A DNA stretch of 64,000 nt from Bosea sp. NBC_00550 (GCF_026020075.1 NZ_CP102772.1:124001-188000); one strand, 5' to 3'. Shown: positions 1 to 8,255, counted from the stretch's first letter. The notes: generated from the letters alone by a model not told the origin. Program-made: numbers and translations.

Positions 1-252
1 CTCGGCGTGCGTATTGTCGATATCTCCGAGGTGACGTCGGCCGACAGCCTGAACCACGCCAAGTTCGCCTCCTCGCCCAAGGTCGTGCAGCTCATCGGTG
101 AGCGGTTGCGGCAGGACAAGGGGATCGGCTTCGCCGGGCCGCAATTCGGCGATCGGATCGGCGATGTTGCAGGCGGCGTCGTCGGCACGGTGGGCTCGAC
201 GGTCGGGTTGGTCGTGACCGCGCCGTTGACGATCCTGTCCGGCGGACGCTGA
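1..252 (+). CDS. DUF900 alpha/beta-hydrolase, C-terminal part (cut by window edge)
   Basis: The frame is open from base 1, so only the last 83 residues are visible. The stretch starting LGVRIVDISE and ending LIGERL lines up with the C-terminus of the next gene (LGVRVADTSG to RAMERGV), so this is probably the tail of a paralogous DUF900 serine hydrolase. It includes the region that carries the catalytic His in that fold (NHAKF here, RHDLF in the neighbour). After the shared part this protein has about 40 extra residues rich in Gly and Val (IGDVAGGVVGTVGSTVG) that the neighbour lacks, possibly a membrane-associating tail. The GTG at base 7 is probably internal rather than the true start. The substrate is unknown. 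Confidence 0.7.
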   Translation, partial: LGVRIVDISEVTSADSLNHAKFASSPKVVQLIGERLRQDKGIGFAGPQFGDRIGDVAGGVVGTVGSTVGLVVTAPLTILSGGR

Positions 253-372
253 TGTCACATCGCTGCAACGACCGCGAACCTCCGCGCGCTGAGCGCGGGC
301 TCGCCGCATTCTGGCCGCGTTAGCCTGCCCTTAAGGGCGCGGCCGGCCAGTTCGGCCCTCACGTTTGATCGG

Positions 373-1389
373 ATGCCTGTCACCATGCCTGTCACGAGGC
401 GCGCCTTTTCATGCCGTTCGCTGGCGCTCGCCACATTGCTGCCGCTCGGGCTCGCCGCCTGCGCGCAGAGCGAGGCGAGCGTTTCGCCCTTCAGCGAGCC
501 CGAGAGGGCCGACACCTCGTCGCTCGGCAAGGATCCGCGGCTACTGGTGATGACGACGCGCAGATCGACAGGCAATGCCCCACCGTATTTCGGCACCGAT
601 CGCGGAGCACTGACCTTTGCCGAGGTGCGCCTGTCCCCGCCCGGGCGCGGCATCACGGGGCGGGTCTCGTCCGCCGTGAGCGGCGATTGGGCTGTGCTCG
701 GTGTCGGCCGCGAGGTGACCAACGAGGCGGCCCGTGCGCTCTCCGAAGCCGTCAACGGCCGCGACGTGCTGCTCTTTGTCCACGGCTTCAACGAGACGTT
801 CGAATCGGCGGCGCGCAGCGCCGGCCAGCTTTCGCATTCGCTCGAATTTCAGGGCCGTACGGTGCTCTTCACCTGGCCGTCGGGCGGCAAGCTCTTCGAC
901 TATGCCTATGATCGGGAGAGCGCGCTCTGGTCGCGCGATGGCTTCGCCCAGACCCTGCAGGCGCTCGTCGCCAACCCCACGGTCGGGCGCATCCACATCG
1001 TCGCCCACTCGATGGGAACCTTCCTGACGCTGGAAGGGCTGCGCGAGTTGCGCGATTCCCAGGATGTCTATGCGCGGATCGGCTCCGTGGTGCTGGCCTC
1101 GCCCGATGTCGACATCGACGCCTTCGAGCAGACGGTGAAGCGGCTCGGCCCGCTGGCGCAGCGCATGACCGTGATCATCGATCCGGGTGACCGTGCGCTG
1201 GCGGTCTCCGCGCGCATCGCCGGCGGCGTCGCTCGCGCCGGTGCTGCCGATCGCTCGCGGCTCGATGCATTGGGCGTGCGCGTCGCCGACACCTCCGGCC
1301 GGGGCTGGAGCATGCTGCGCCATGACCTGTTCCTGTCGAACAGCGAGGTCACGCAGGTCGTGCGCCGGGCGATGGAACGCGGCGTCTGA
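373..1389 (+). CDS. DUF900-family alpha/beta-hydrolase, predicted lipoprotein
   Basis: Predicted serine hydrolase of the DUF900 (esterase/lipase-like) family, 338 residues. The N-terminus has basic residues, a hydrophobic run and the lipobox LAAC near residue 29, so it is probably a lipid-anchored envelope protein. The oxyanion-side motif VHGFNET begins at about residue 136. The nucleophile elbow AHSMG places Ser at about 213. A candidate acid lies in SPDVDIDAF and a candidate His in RHDLF near the C-terminus, so the triad looks complete. Two in-frame ATGs (373 and 385) could start it. It follows a paralogous gene in the same direction, which suggests local duplication. The substrate cannot be inferred. 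Confidence 0.85.
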   Translation: MPVTMPVTRRAFSCRSLALATLLPLGLAACAQSEASVSPFSEPERADTSSLGKDPRLLVMTTRRSTGNAPPYFGTDRGALTFAEVRLSPPGRGITGRVSSAVSGDWAVLGVGREVTNEAARALSEAVNGRDVLLFVHGFNETFESAARSAGQLSHSLEFQGRTVLFTWPSGGKLFDYAYDRESALWSRDGFAQTLQALVANPTVGRIHIVAHSMGTFLTLEGLRELRDSQDVYARIGSVVLASPDVDIDAFEQTVKRLGPLAQRMTVIIDPGDRALAVSARIAGGVARAGAADRSRLDALGVRVADTSGRGWSMLRHDLFLSNSEVTQVVRRAMERGV

Positions 1390-1860
1390 TCAGATCGGCG
1401 GCAGGCCGGAGCGCTTCTTGATCGTCGCCAGAGCGAAGTTGGATTCGACCGACTGGATGCATTTCAGCCGCGTCGCCTTCTGCTTCAGGAAGCGCTCATA
1501 GCCTTCGATGCCGTCGGTGACGACGCGCAGCAGGTAGTCCTGCGAGCCGGTCATGAGGTAGCATTCGGCAACTTCGCTCCAGCCTTCGACCGCCTTCTCG
1601 AATTCGGCGATCTGCTCCTGGTTCTGCTGCGTCAGCCGCACCGAGACGAAGACGCTGAACGGCAGCCCGTAGGCCTTGGGGTCGACGATCGCGGCATAGC
1701 CCTGGATGACGCCGGTCTCTTCGAGTCGTTTGAGGCGGCGCAGGCAGGGTGTCGGCGAGAGCCCGACCCGCTGCGAGAGGTCCTGGTTGGTGATCCGGCC
1801 ATCCTCGCGCAGCACGGCGAGGATTCGGCGATCGATCGTGTCGAGCATGATATGCTCCAT
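1390..1860 (-). CDS. Lrp/AsnC-family transcriptional regulator
   Basis: A 156-residue feast/famine regulator with the usual two parts. The N-terminal winged helix-turn-helix includes LDTIDRRILAVLREDGRI and LSQRVGLSPTPCLRRLKRLE. The C-terminal RAM domain, about residues 70-150, would bind amino acid effectors and drive oligomerisation. The start may be the ATG at 1860 or the one at 1848 (MLDTIDRR), which matches the usual family N-terminus better. It is divergent from a PLP-dependent sulfur amino acid enzyme across a 130 bp gap that holds a perfect 10 bp palindrome. Lrp-type genes commonly regulate such a divergent neighbour and themselves, which is the likely role here. Its stop abuts the end of the upstream hydrolase gene with no gap. 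Confidence 0.93.
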   Translation of the reverse strand: MEHIMLDTIDRRILAVLREDGRITNQDLSQRVGLSPTPCLRRLKRLEETGVIQGYAAIVDPKAYGLPFSVFVSVRLTQQNQEQIAEFEKAVEGWSEVAECYLMTGSQDYLLRVVTDGIEGYERFLKQKATRLKCIQSVESNFALATIKKRSGLPPI

Positions 1861-1937
1861 ATGAAGACAAGATGAGCAGGAAGATGCGCATCAGGGTGTA
1901 GGACGAGCTTCATCGACCAAGCAATGGCGCTGCGAGA

Positions 1938-1947
1938 AGAATATTCT
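1938..1947. promoter_or_regulatory. Candidate Lrp/AsnC operator
   Basis: AGAATATTCT is a perfect 10 bp palindrome with an AT-rich centre in the divergent gap between the Lrp-type regulator and the PLP enzyme gene. Lrp-family proteins often bind such sites. The position, about 45 bp before the ATG at 1991, fits an operator, but this is inference from symmetry alone. Confidence 0.4.
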
Positions 1948-1990
1948 GGGTTCTGGAAAACGACCGCCGCAGGCACATAGGGAGAAGGCC

Positions 1991-3274
1991 ATGAGCGACG
2001 ACAGCTATCACAAGGACCGGATCGCCAACCGCAAGCTTCATCCGGAGACGCTGATGATGGGGTTCGGCTATTCGCCGGCCATGTCGGAAGGCTCGCTCAA
2101 GCCGCCGGTCTTCCTGACCTCGACCTTCGTCTTCGAGAATGCACAGCAGGGCAAGGATTTCTTCGACTTCACCTCGGGCCGGCGCCGGCCGAAGCCCGGC
2201 GAGAAGCCAGGGCTGGTCTATTCGCGCTTCAACCATCCCAACATGGAGATCCTCGAGGATCGCCTGGCGATCTGGGACGAGGCCGAGAAATGCGCCGTCT
2301 TCGCCTCGGGCATGGCGGCGATCGCTACGACCTGCTTCGCCTTCCTGAGGCCGGGCGACACGATCCTGCATTCCCGCCCGCTCTATGGCGGCACCGAGAC
2401 ACTCCTCAAGAACCAGATGGGTGCCTTCGGCGTCACGCCCTTCGGCTTCACGGACGGGCTCGACATCGAGCAGATGCGGGACGTCGCCCGGGCTGCCGCC
2501 GCCAAGGGACGTGTCGCGATGATCCTGGTCGAGACGCCGGCCAACCCGACCAACGGCCTCGTCGATCTCGCCGCCTGCAAGATGATCGCGGACGAGCTCG
2601 AGAAGTCGCAGGGCCACCGCCCGCCCGTCGTCGTCGACAACACCATGCTCGGCCCGAAATACCAGAAGCCGCTGAAGGAGGGCGCCGATCTCTCGCTGCT
2701 CTCGCTGACCAAATATGTCGGCGGCCACAGCGATCTCGTGGGCGGCTCGATCAGTGGCTCGGATGCGCTGGTGCGGCAGGTCAAGAGCTGGCGCGGGTCG
2801 CTCGGCACGCAGGCCGATCCGAACTCCTGCTGGATGCTGATGCGTTCGCTGGAGACGCTCGACATCCGCATGAGCCGCGCCAATGAGAACGCCAAGCTGG
2901 TGGCCGACTATCTGGAGAGCCATCCCAAGGTGGCCAAGGTCCACTATCTCGGCAATCTCAAAGATGGCGACCCGCGCAAGGCTGTCTTCGACCGGCAATG
3001 CACGGCAGCGGGCTCGACCTTCGCCTTCGACGTCAAGGGCGGCGAGAAGGAAGCCTTCGCCCTGCTCGACAACCTGCAGATCATGAAACTCGCGGTCAGC
3101 CTCGGTGGCACCGAGACGTTGGTCTCGCACCCGGCCGCGATGACCCATTCCGGCGTCGCCAAGGAATTGCGCGAGGAGATCGGCCTGACCGACGCCCTGA
3201 TCCGCATTTCGGTCGGCATCGAGAACATCGAGGACCTGATCTCGGATCTGGCGCAGGCCTTCGAAGCCGTGTGA
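1991..3274 (+). CDS. Cys/Met metabolism PLP-dependent enzyme (cystathionine gamma-synthase / methionine gamma-lyase type)
   Basis: A 427-residue fold-type I PLP enzyme of the Cys/Met metabolism family. Visible features are YSRFNHPNMEILEDR (substrate and PLP region), FASGMAAI, LYGGTE, VVVDNTMLGP with the PLP-ring Asp, and SLTKYVGGHSD with the Schiff-base Lys at about residue 241. The family covers cystathionine gamma-synthase, cystathionine lyases and methionine gamma-lyase, and sequence inspection alone does not separate them. Linkage to an Lrp-type regulator favours a catabolic lyase such as methionine gamma-lyase, but that is inference. The start is well supported by a purine-rich Shine-Dalgarno (AGGGAGAAGG) just before the ATG. 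Confidence 0.88.
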   Translation: MSDDSYHKDRIANRKLHPETLMMGFGYSPAMSEGSLKPPVFLTSTFVFENAQQGKDFFDFTSGRRRPKPGEKPGLVYSRFNHPNMEILEDRLAIWDEAEKCAVFASGMAAIATTCFAFLRPGDTILHSRPLYGGTETLLKNQMGAFGVTPFGFTDGLDIEQMRDVARAAAAKGRVAMILVETPANPTNGLVDLAACKMIADELEKSQGHRPPVVVDNTMLGPKYQKPLKEGADLSLLSLTKYVGGHSDLVGGSISGSDALVRQVKSWRGSLGTQADPNSCWMLMRSLETLDIRMSRANENAKLVADYLESHPKVAKVHYLGNLKDGDPRKAVFDRQCTAAGSTFAFDVKGGEKEAFALLDNLQIMKLAVSLGGTETLVSHPAAMTHSGVAKELREEIGLTDALIRISVGIENIEDLISDLAQAFEAV

Positions 3275-3298
3275 TCTCGCCGATCGCCCGAGCTCGCT

Positions 3299-3622
3299 TC
3301 AGCCGAGGCCGAGGAACAGCGCGAGCGAACGGTTGACCGCGATCATCATGTCCGGATCGACGCGGCCGAAAATCTGGCCGATCCGGTCCCGGCGAACGGT
3401 CATCGCCTTGTCGACCATGATCTGGGAGGCGAGGCGCAGCCCGTTCGCGGCATTGGGTTGAATGGTCAGCCTGATCAGCGGCGCATCGACGAGGTCGCTG
3501 GAGAGCAGCAGAACCGTGACCGTCGCCGTCAGATCGAACGGGTCTGCCTGGACGATCAGGGCAGGGCGGGGTTTGCCGAAATCGCCGGCGAGCGCGACGG
3601 TGACGAGATCGCCTCGCTTCAT
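3299..3622 (-). CDS. mazF: MazF/PemK-family toxin
   Basis: A 107-residue protein of the MazF/PemK ribonuclease fold. It opens MKRGDLVTVAL, continues with KPRPALIVQAD (the conserved Arg-Pro-Ala loop) and ends with a segment resembling MazF helix 3 (DRIGQIFGRVDPDMM). Members cleave mRNA at short sequences when the antitoxin is lost. The start codon overlaps the stop of the antitoxin gene by 4 bp (ATGA), so the two are translationally coupled in the order antitoxin then toxin. Cleavage specificity cannot be read from the sequence. Its presence next to ordinary metabolic genes is typical of chromosomal toxin-antitoxin pairs. Confidence 0.88.
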   Translation of the reverse strand: MKRGDLVTVALAGDFGKPRPALIVQADPFDLTATVTVLLLSSDLVDAPLIRLTIQPNAANGLRLASQIMVDKAMTVRRDRIGQIFGRVDPDMMIAVNRSLALFLGLG

Positions 3623-3840
3623 TCAGGAGCGCGGTCCAGGTCTTCCAGAGCCGCGTCGATAAAACCGTCCAGATCATGGTCGGCACCGTCGGCTGCTGCT
3701 GCCATTCGCGCTTGCCGTCGGCATTCCTCGTTGAAGCCGGGCTGTCTCGTATCGGGGATCCAGATCTGGATAGGTCGCAAGCCGGCTGCCCGCAGTGCTT
3801 CACGGCGCTTCTGGACGCGTCTGGCTGTCGAAGCTGCCAT
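3619..3840 (-). CDS. mazE: MazE-like antitoxin (DUF3018 type)
   Basis: A 73-residue protein with a basic N-terminus (TARRVQKRREALRAAGLRP), a short conserved stretch IQIWIPDTRQPGF, and an acidic C-terminus (DGFIDAALEDLD). This pattern fits DUF3018-type antitoxins found ahead of MazF toxins. The N-terminal part should bind DNA and the acidic tail should bind and block the toxin. It is the first gene of the pair, and a perfect 14 bp palindrome lies 20 bp before its ATG, consistent with autorepression by the toxin-antitoxin complex. Confidence 0.8.
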   Translation of the reverse strand: MAASTARRVQKRREALRAAGLRPIQIWIPDTRQPGFNEECRRQARMAAAADGADHDLDGFIDAALEDLDRAPE

Positions 3841-3859
3841 GTCGATCCCTCGCTTCGAT

Positions 3860-3873
3860 CGTTACATGTAACG
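3860..3873. promoter_or_regulatory. Candidate MazEF operator palindrome
   Basis: CGTTACATGTAACG is a perfect 14 bp palindrome in the short gap between the DUF3750 gene and the antitoxin start at 3840. Toxin-antitoxin operons are usually autorepressed through such a site overlapping the promoter, so this is the likely operator. Confidence 0.55.
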
Positions 3874-3912
3874 CTTTCGGCGTTGCTGTTCAAGGCGTCA
3901 GGCGGAGGCCGC

Positions 3913-4650
3913 TCACACCCCGATCCGCCCCCAGCCCGGCAGCTTCAGCGCGGGGCTGCGCAGATCGAAGCCGGCGACGAGGCCCAGGAGATTGATCTCG
4001 ACCCCCTCGACCCAGCCGACGGTCACGCCGGCCAGCCCGTAAAGCGAGGCCTGGACGCCGGTCCGGCTGGGGGTGAGACCGGCGAACAGGCCATCGGCGC
4101 GCCAGTCCTTGCCGATCGCCGTCGGCGGCAGGGCCTCTCTCAGCTCCGGAACCTCCGACAGGACGTGCTGGACGAAGCTGTTCGAGTTCGGCCCGGGCCA
4201 GGCGAGATAGCTGCCGGGGCTGGAATAGCTGTAGCTTGCCACGGCCGAACGGATGCGCGGGATCAGGCGCTCGGCCGCCTCGCCGCGGATCTCGGCCACC
4301 GGTTCCGGCACATTGCCGAACCAGCGCCCGTCCGCGTCGCGATGATTGACCCGCACAGGGGCGCCCCAGCCGACCACGTCGAAGCGCGTATAGGTGCTGG
4401 CGCCGCGTTCCTTCACCACGACCCAGGAATGATGCGCGAAGATGCCGCGCCAGCGGCCGACCCGGGCTGCGAAGACGTGGATCGTCGCCTCGGGCTCCGT
4501 CGCGGCGGCAGGCAGAAGCTTCGCACTCGTCCAGTCGGCGCGGCGCCAGTCGGGGGCGTGCGTCTGCCAGACCCACCAGCCGGCATGGGATGCCAGCGGC
4601 AACAGGAAGGCGAGAGTGAAGAACAGCAGGAAACGGCGGAAAAGATGCAT
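3913..4650 (-). CDS. DUF3750 domain protein, membrane-anchored or exported
   Basis: A 245-residue protein starting MHLFRRFLLFFTLAFLLPL, which is an N-terminal signal anchor or signal peptide. The body contains FAARVGRWRGIFAHHSWVVVKE and SYLAWPGPNSNSFVQHVL, which I recognise as DUF3750. The conserved His in AHHSW and the Asn-rich SNSF segment suggest an enzyme-like pocket, but no reaction is established. The reading frame is open upstream well into the next gene, so the start was set at the ATG giving the signal-like N-terminus. It converges on the transporter operon from the opposite strand and shares no evident function with its neighbours. Confidence 0.72.
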   Translation of the reverse strand: MHLFRRFLLFFTLAFLLPLASHAGWWVWQTHAPDWRRADWTSAKLLPAAATEPEATIHVFAARVGRWRGIFAHHSWVVVKERGASTYTRFDVVGWGAPVRVNHRDADGRWFGNVPEPVAEIRGEAAERLIPRIRSAVASYSYSSPGSYLAWPGPNSNSFVQHVLSEVPELREALPPTAIGKDWRADGLFAGLTPSRTGVQASLYGLAGVTVGWVEGVEINLLGLVAGFDLRSPALKLPGWGRIGV

Positions 4651-4887
4651 ATGGCACGATATGTGGCGCTCGCACGCGCCGGCAAGGAGCGAGCCGATCA
4701 CGCTCCTGTCAGCCCGGCCGATCGACAAGCTTCCGGGCAGGGCGCCTGGCCGAGCCCGCGCCATGCAGCATGGGCCGATTATTTCGGCAGGTCTTGCCTG
4801 TGTGCGGGCGTTCCGTCGCGCCCGATGTCGGTTGATGCCGGGGGGAAAGCTGGTAGCGTGCGCGGCGCCAAACGATGGAGGGGCGGA

Positions 4888-6000
4888 TTGGGTAGGACGA
4901 CGAAGCGACTGACCGCGGCACTGGCGGCCTTTGCGATGGGACTGGGATTTCTGGCCGCGCCGGCGGCCGCGCAGGACAAACAGCTGCGCATCTTCAACTG
5001 GTCGGACTATGTCGATCCGGAGGTGCTGGACGCCTTCAAGAAGGAAACCGGCATCACGGTCGTCTACGACACCTTCGACCAGATGGAGACGGTCGAGACC
5101 AAGCTTCTCGCCGGCAAGACCGGCTATGACCTGATCGTCGTCACGGCCTCCTTCCTGCCGCGCCACATCCCGCTCGGCCTCTACCAGCCGGTCGACAAGG
5201 ACAAGGCGCCGAACCTGAGGAATCTCTGGCCGGAAATCCAGACGCGCCTCTCCAAATACGATCCCGGCAACAAATACGCCGTGAACTACATGTGGGGCAC
5301 GACCGGGGTCGGCTACAACACCGCCAAGATCAAGGAACGCCTCGGTCCGGACGCCGTGATCGACAGCTGGAAGATCGTCTTCGAGCCGGAGCAGCTCAAG
5401 AAGCTCTCCAACTGCGGCGTTCATGTGCTCGATGCGGTCGAGGAGATGTTCCCGGCGGCGCTGCGCTATCTCGGGCTCGATCCCGACTCCAAGAACGAGG
5501 CCGATCTCAACAAGGCCGGGGAACTCCTGCGCAAGATTCGCCCTCACATCCAGAAATTCCACTCCTCGGAATACATCAACGCCCTGGCGAACGGCGATAT
5601 CTGCCTGGCCGTCGGCTATTCCGGCGACATCCTCCAGGCGAAGAAGCGCGCCGAGGAGGCCAAGAATGGCGTCCAGATCGCCTATTCCATCCCGAAGGAA
5701 GGCGCGCTGATGTGGTTCGACTCCTTCGTGATCCCGAAGGACGCCGGCAATGTCGACGCTGCCATGAAGTTCATCGACTTCGTCAACCGGCCCGCGATGG
5801 CGGCGAAGAACTCGGACTTCATCCAATATGCCAACGGCAACATCGCCTCGAAGCCGCTGCTCTCGGCGGCGGTGCGCGACAACCCCGGTATCTACCCGTC
5901 CGACGCGGTGATGGCGCGGCTCTATACGATCACGCCCTATGACCAGAAGGCCCAGCGGCTGGTGAACCGGCTCTGGATCCGCGTCAAGACCGGCAAGTGA
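4888..6000 (+). CDS. potF: Polyamine-type ABC transporter substrate-binding protein
   Basis: A periplasmic binding protein of the PotF/PotD family (370 residues), first gene of a four-gene transporter operon. The signal peptide runs through AAFAMGLGFLAAPAAAQ. The mature part begins with QLRIFNWSDYVDPEVLDAF, typical of putrescine and spermidine binders. I chose the TTG at 4888 because GGAGGGG lies just upstream and the resulting N-terminus is a normal signal peptide; the frame itself stays open much further upstream. It should deliver polyamines to the permease pair encoded downstream. The exact ligand, putrescine versus spermidine or another amine, is not decided by the sequence. Confidence 0.85.
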   Translation: MGRTTKRLTAALAAFAMGLGFLAAPAAAQDKQLRIFNWSDYVDPEVLDAFKKETGITVVYDTFDQMETVETKLLAGKTGYDLIVVTASFLPRHIPLGLYQPVDKDKAPNLRNLWPEIQTRLSKYDPGNKYAVNYMWGTTGVGYNTAKIKERLGPDAVIDSWKIVFEPEQLKKLSNCGVHVLDAVEEMFPAALRYLGLDPDSKNEADLNKAGELLRKIRPHIQKFHSSEYINALANGDICLAVGYSGDILQAKKRAEEAKNGVQIAYSIPKEGALMWFDSFVIPKDAGNVDAAMKFIDFVNRPAMAAKNSDFIQYANGNIASKPLLSAAVRDNPGIYPSDAVMARLYTITPYDQKAQRLVNRLWIRVKTGK

Positions 6001-6025
6001 CCGGCTCTCGGCAGGGGCGGCGGGC

Positions 6026-7180
6026 ATGAAGAAGACCTCGCCCGGCAGCGTGCGCCGGGCTTTCCAACCCTGGAACGACCCGGCGGCGAAACCGTTGGTC
6101 ACGTTCCGGGGCGTGACCAAGCGTTTCGGCGACGTGACTGCCGTGGGCGATCTTTCGCTCGCGCTCTATCCCCGCGAGTTCTTCGCGCTGCTCGGGCCTT
6201 CCGGCTGCGGCAAGACCACGCTGATGCGCATGCTCGCCGGCTTCGAGAGGCCGGACGAAGGCACGATCCTGCTCGACGGGCAGGACATCACCGGCATTCC
6301 GCCGCATCTGCGGCCAATCAACATGATGTTCCAGTCCTACGCGCTGTTCCCGCATCTGACTGTGGCCGGCAACATCGCCTATGGGCTGAAGCGCGAAGGG
6401 CTGGCGCGTGCCGAGATCGACCGGCGTGTCGACGAGATGCTGGCGCTGGTCAAGCTCTCCGGGCTCGGCGGGCGCAAGCCGCATCAGCTCTCCGGCGGCC
6501 AGCGCCAGCGCGTCGCGCTCGCCCGCTCGCTGGCCAAGCGGCCGAAGCTGCTGCTGCTCGACGAGCCGATGGCGGCGCTCGACAAGAAGCTGCGCGAGCA
6601 GACCCAGTTCGAGCTGATGGACCTGCAGAGCGAGCTCGGCCTCACCTTCATGGTCGTCACCCATGATCAGGACGAGGCGATGACCATGGCCGACCGCATG
6701 GCGGTGATGGATCACGGCAAGCTCGTCCAAATCGGCCCGCCGGACGTGATCTACGAGGCGCCCGCCAATCGCCACGTTGCCGAGTTCGTCGGTGACATCA
6801 ATATCTTCGAGGGCCAGGTCGAAGTGGTCGATGGCGAACTGGTCCGGGCGCAGGTGCCGCTCGTCGGCGCCGTCGAGCTCGACGAGGAGGCGCCGGCGCT
6901 GAAGCCGGGCGAGGCCTTACTGGTCGGTATCCGGCCCGAAAAGATAGAGATCGGCCATGACGAGCCGGGCCAAGTGGTCAACAAGGTCGCCGGCGAGATC
7001 TGGGATATCGGCTATCTCGGCGACTTCACCATGATCCAGGTGATGATCGGGGGAGAGGGCGGCCAACTGGTCAAGGTCGCGCTTGCCAACCGCACGCGCC
7101 GGATGGCGCGGCCCTTCGCCTGGGACGACAAGGTCTGGCTCTCCTGGGATGTCGAGGCCGGCGTAGTGCTGCCGCCATGA
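6026..7180 (+). CDS. potG: Polyamine-type ABC transporter ATP-binding protein
   Basis: ATPase subunit of the transporter, 384 residues. Walker A is GPSGCGKTT, the signature is LSGGQRQRVALARSLA, Walker B is LLLLDEPMAALD, and the switch His lies in VVTHDQDEAM. After the nucleotide-binding domain comes a C-terminal TOBE-type region (about residues 270-384, LLVGIRPEKIEIG), as in PotA and PotG. It begins 25 bp after the binding-protein gene. The next gene starts 181 bp downstream, and that gap is filled by a large inverted repeat. The long N-terminus before the ABC domain (PWNDPAAKPLVTFRGV) is usual for PotG-like proteins. Confidence 0.93.
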   Translation: MKKTSPGSVRRAFQPWNDPAAKPLVTFRGVTKRFGDVTAVGDLSLALYPREFFALLGPSGCGKTTLMRMLAGFERPDEGTILLDGQDITGIPPHLRPINMMFQSYALFPHLTVAGNIAYGLKREGLARAEIDRRVDEMLALVKLSGLGGRKPHQLSGGQRQRVALARSLAKRPKLLLLDEPMAALDKKLREQTQFELMDLQSELGLTFMVVTHDQDEAMTMADRMAVMDHGKLVQIGPPDVIYEAPANRHVAEFVGDINIFEGQVEVVDGELVRAQVPLVGAVELDEEAPALKPGEALLVGIRPEKIEIGHDEPGQVVNKVAGEIWDIGYLGDFTMIQVMIGGEGGQLVKVALANRTRRMARPFAWDDKVWLSWDVEAGVVLPP

Positions 7181-7199
7181 GGCGTGTTGGGAACCTGAC

Positions 7200-7348
7200 C
7201 GTCATTCCGGGGCTTCGCGAAGCGAAGAGCCCGGAACCCAGAACCGATGCCGGTCTGACAGTGTGCTCGGCGGCGCGGGCGCCTTCTCATCGAAAGGGCA
7301 TCGGTTCTGGGTTCCGGGCTCAGGTCTGCGACCTGCCCCGGAATGACG
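7200..7348. repeat. REP-like element, family A, full copy inside the pot operon
   Basis: Outer arms GTCATTCCGGGG (7201-7212) and CCCCGGAATGAC (7336-7347) are perfect inverted repeats. Inside them a second pair of arms, 21 bp each (7230-7250 and 7298-7318), is also perfectly complementary. The RNA would fold into a long two-tier hairpin between the ATPase and permease genes. A related copy lies after glnE (50765-50892) and a half copy at 9071-9107. Confidence 0.85.
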
Positions 7349-7361
7349 GCGGAGCGTGGAC

Positions 7362-8255
7362 ATGAGTGCTGGGGCCAGTCTTCGCCGCCTCGTCGTGGCC
7401 GTGCCCTATCTCTGGCTGGCGCTGTTCTTCCTCGCGCCCTTCGCCATCGTCCTGCGCATGGCGTTCTCGCAGGCGGCGACCGCCCTGCCGCCCTACGCAC
7501 CGCATTGGGAGGGCTTGGCCCAGCTCGGCGAATTCCTCTCCCAACTCGACCTGGCGAACTTCAGCCTACTCGGCGACGATGCGCTCTACTGGCAGAGCTA
7601 TCTCTATTCGCTGCGCATCGCGGGCTTGACGACGCTGTTCGCGCTCGCGATCGGCTATCCGCTCGCCTATGCCATGGCCTCGGCACCGCCGCGCTGGCGC
7701 GGCATGCTGCTCGTCTTCGTCATCCTGCCGTTCTGGACCTCCTTCCTGATCCGCGTCTACGCCTGGATCGGCATCCTCAGGCCCGACGGGCTGCTCGATG
7801 CGTCTTTGGCCTTCCTCGGCTTCGAGGCCGAGCCGCTGCGCCTACTAAACACCGAGACGGCGGTGCTGCTCGGCATGGTCTATTCCTACTTGCCCTTCAT
7901 GGTGCTGCCGCTCTTCGCGACACTGGAGAAGCTCGACCGCGGCCTGCTCGAAGCGGCCGCCGATCTCGGCGCGAGGCCGTTGACGGCATTCCTCACCGTA
8001 ACCCTGCCGCTTTCCCTGCCGGGTATCCTCGCCGGCTCGGCGCTGGTCTTCATCCCGGCGGTCGGCGAATTCGTCATTCCCGACCTGCTGGGCGGACCGG
8101 ATACCGTGATGATCGGCAAGGTGCTGTGGAACGAGTTCTTCTCCAACCGGGACTGGCCTCTGGCCTCGGCCGTAGCGGTGGTGCTGCTCGTCGTGCTGGT
8201 CTTGCCCCTCGTCCTGCTCCAGCGCGCGCGGCTGCGGCGGGAGATGGCGGCATGA
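7362..8255 (+). CDS. potH: Polyamine-type ABC transporter permease (PotH/PotB type)
   Basis: Inner membrane permease, 297 residues, with about six hydrophobic helices (for example VAVPYLWLALFFLAPFAIVL). The coupling loop EAAADLGARPLTAFLTVTLPLSLPGI contacts the ATPase (EAA motif). The residues around the signature fit the PotB/PotH branch. The ATG at 7362 is preceded by GGCGGAG; a GTG two codons upstream (7356) is also possible. It overlaps the next permease gene by 4 bp (ATGA), so the two subunits are translationally coupled, as expected for a heterodimeric channel. Confidence 0.9.
   Translation: MSAGASLRRLVVAVPYLWLALFFLAPFAIVLRMAFSQAATALPPYAPHWEGLAQLGEFLSQLDLANFSLLGDDALYWQSYLYSLRIAGLTTLFALAIGYPLAYAMASAPPRWRGMLLVFVILPFWTSFLIRVYAWIGILRPDGLLDASLAFLGFEAEPLRLLNTETAVLLGMVYSYLPFMVLPLFATLEKLDRGLLEAAADLGARPLTAFLTVTLPLSLPGILAGSALVFIPAVGEFVIPDLLGGPDTVMIGKVLWNEFFSNRDWPLASAVAVVLLVVLVLPLVLLQRARLRREMAA

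Noticed and set aside
3676..4887. A 400-codon N-terminal extension of the potF frame
   Set aside because: It is antisense to the DUF3750 gene and part of mazEF. The signal peptide and Shine-Dalgarno fix the start at 4888.
4651..6120. An N-terminal extension of the DUF3750 frame running into the potF region
   Set aside because: The extension is antisense to potF. A signal-like N-terminus starts at 4650.
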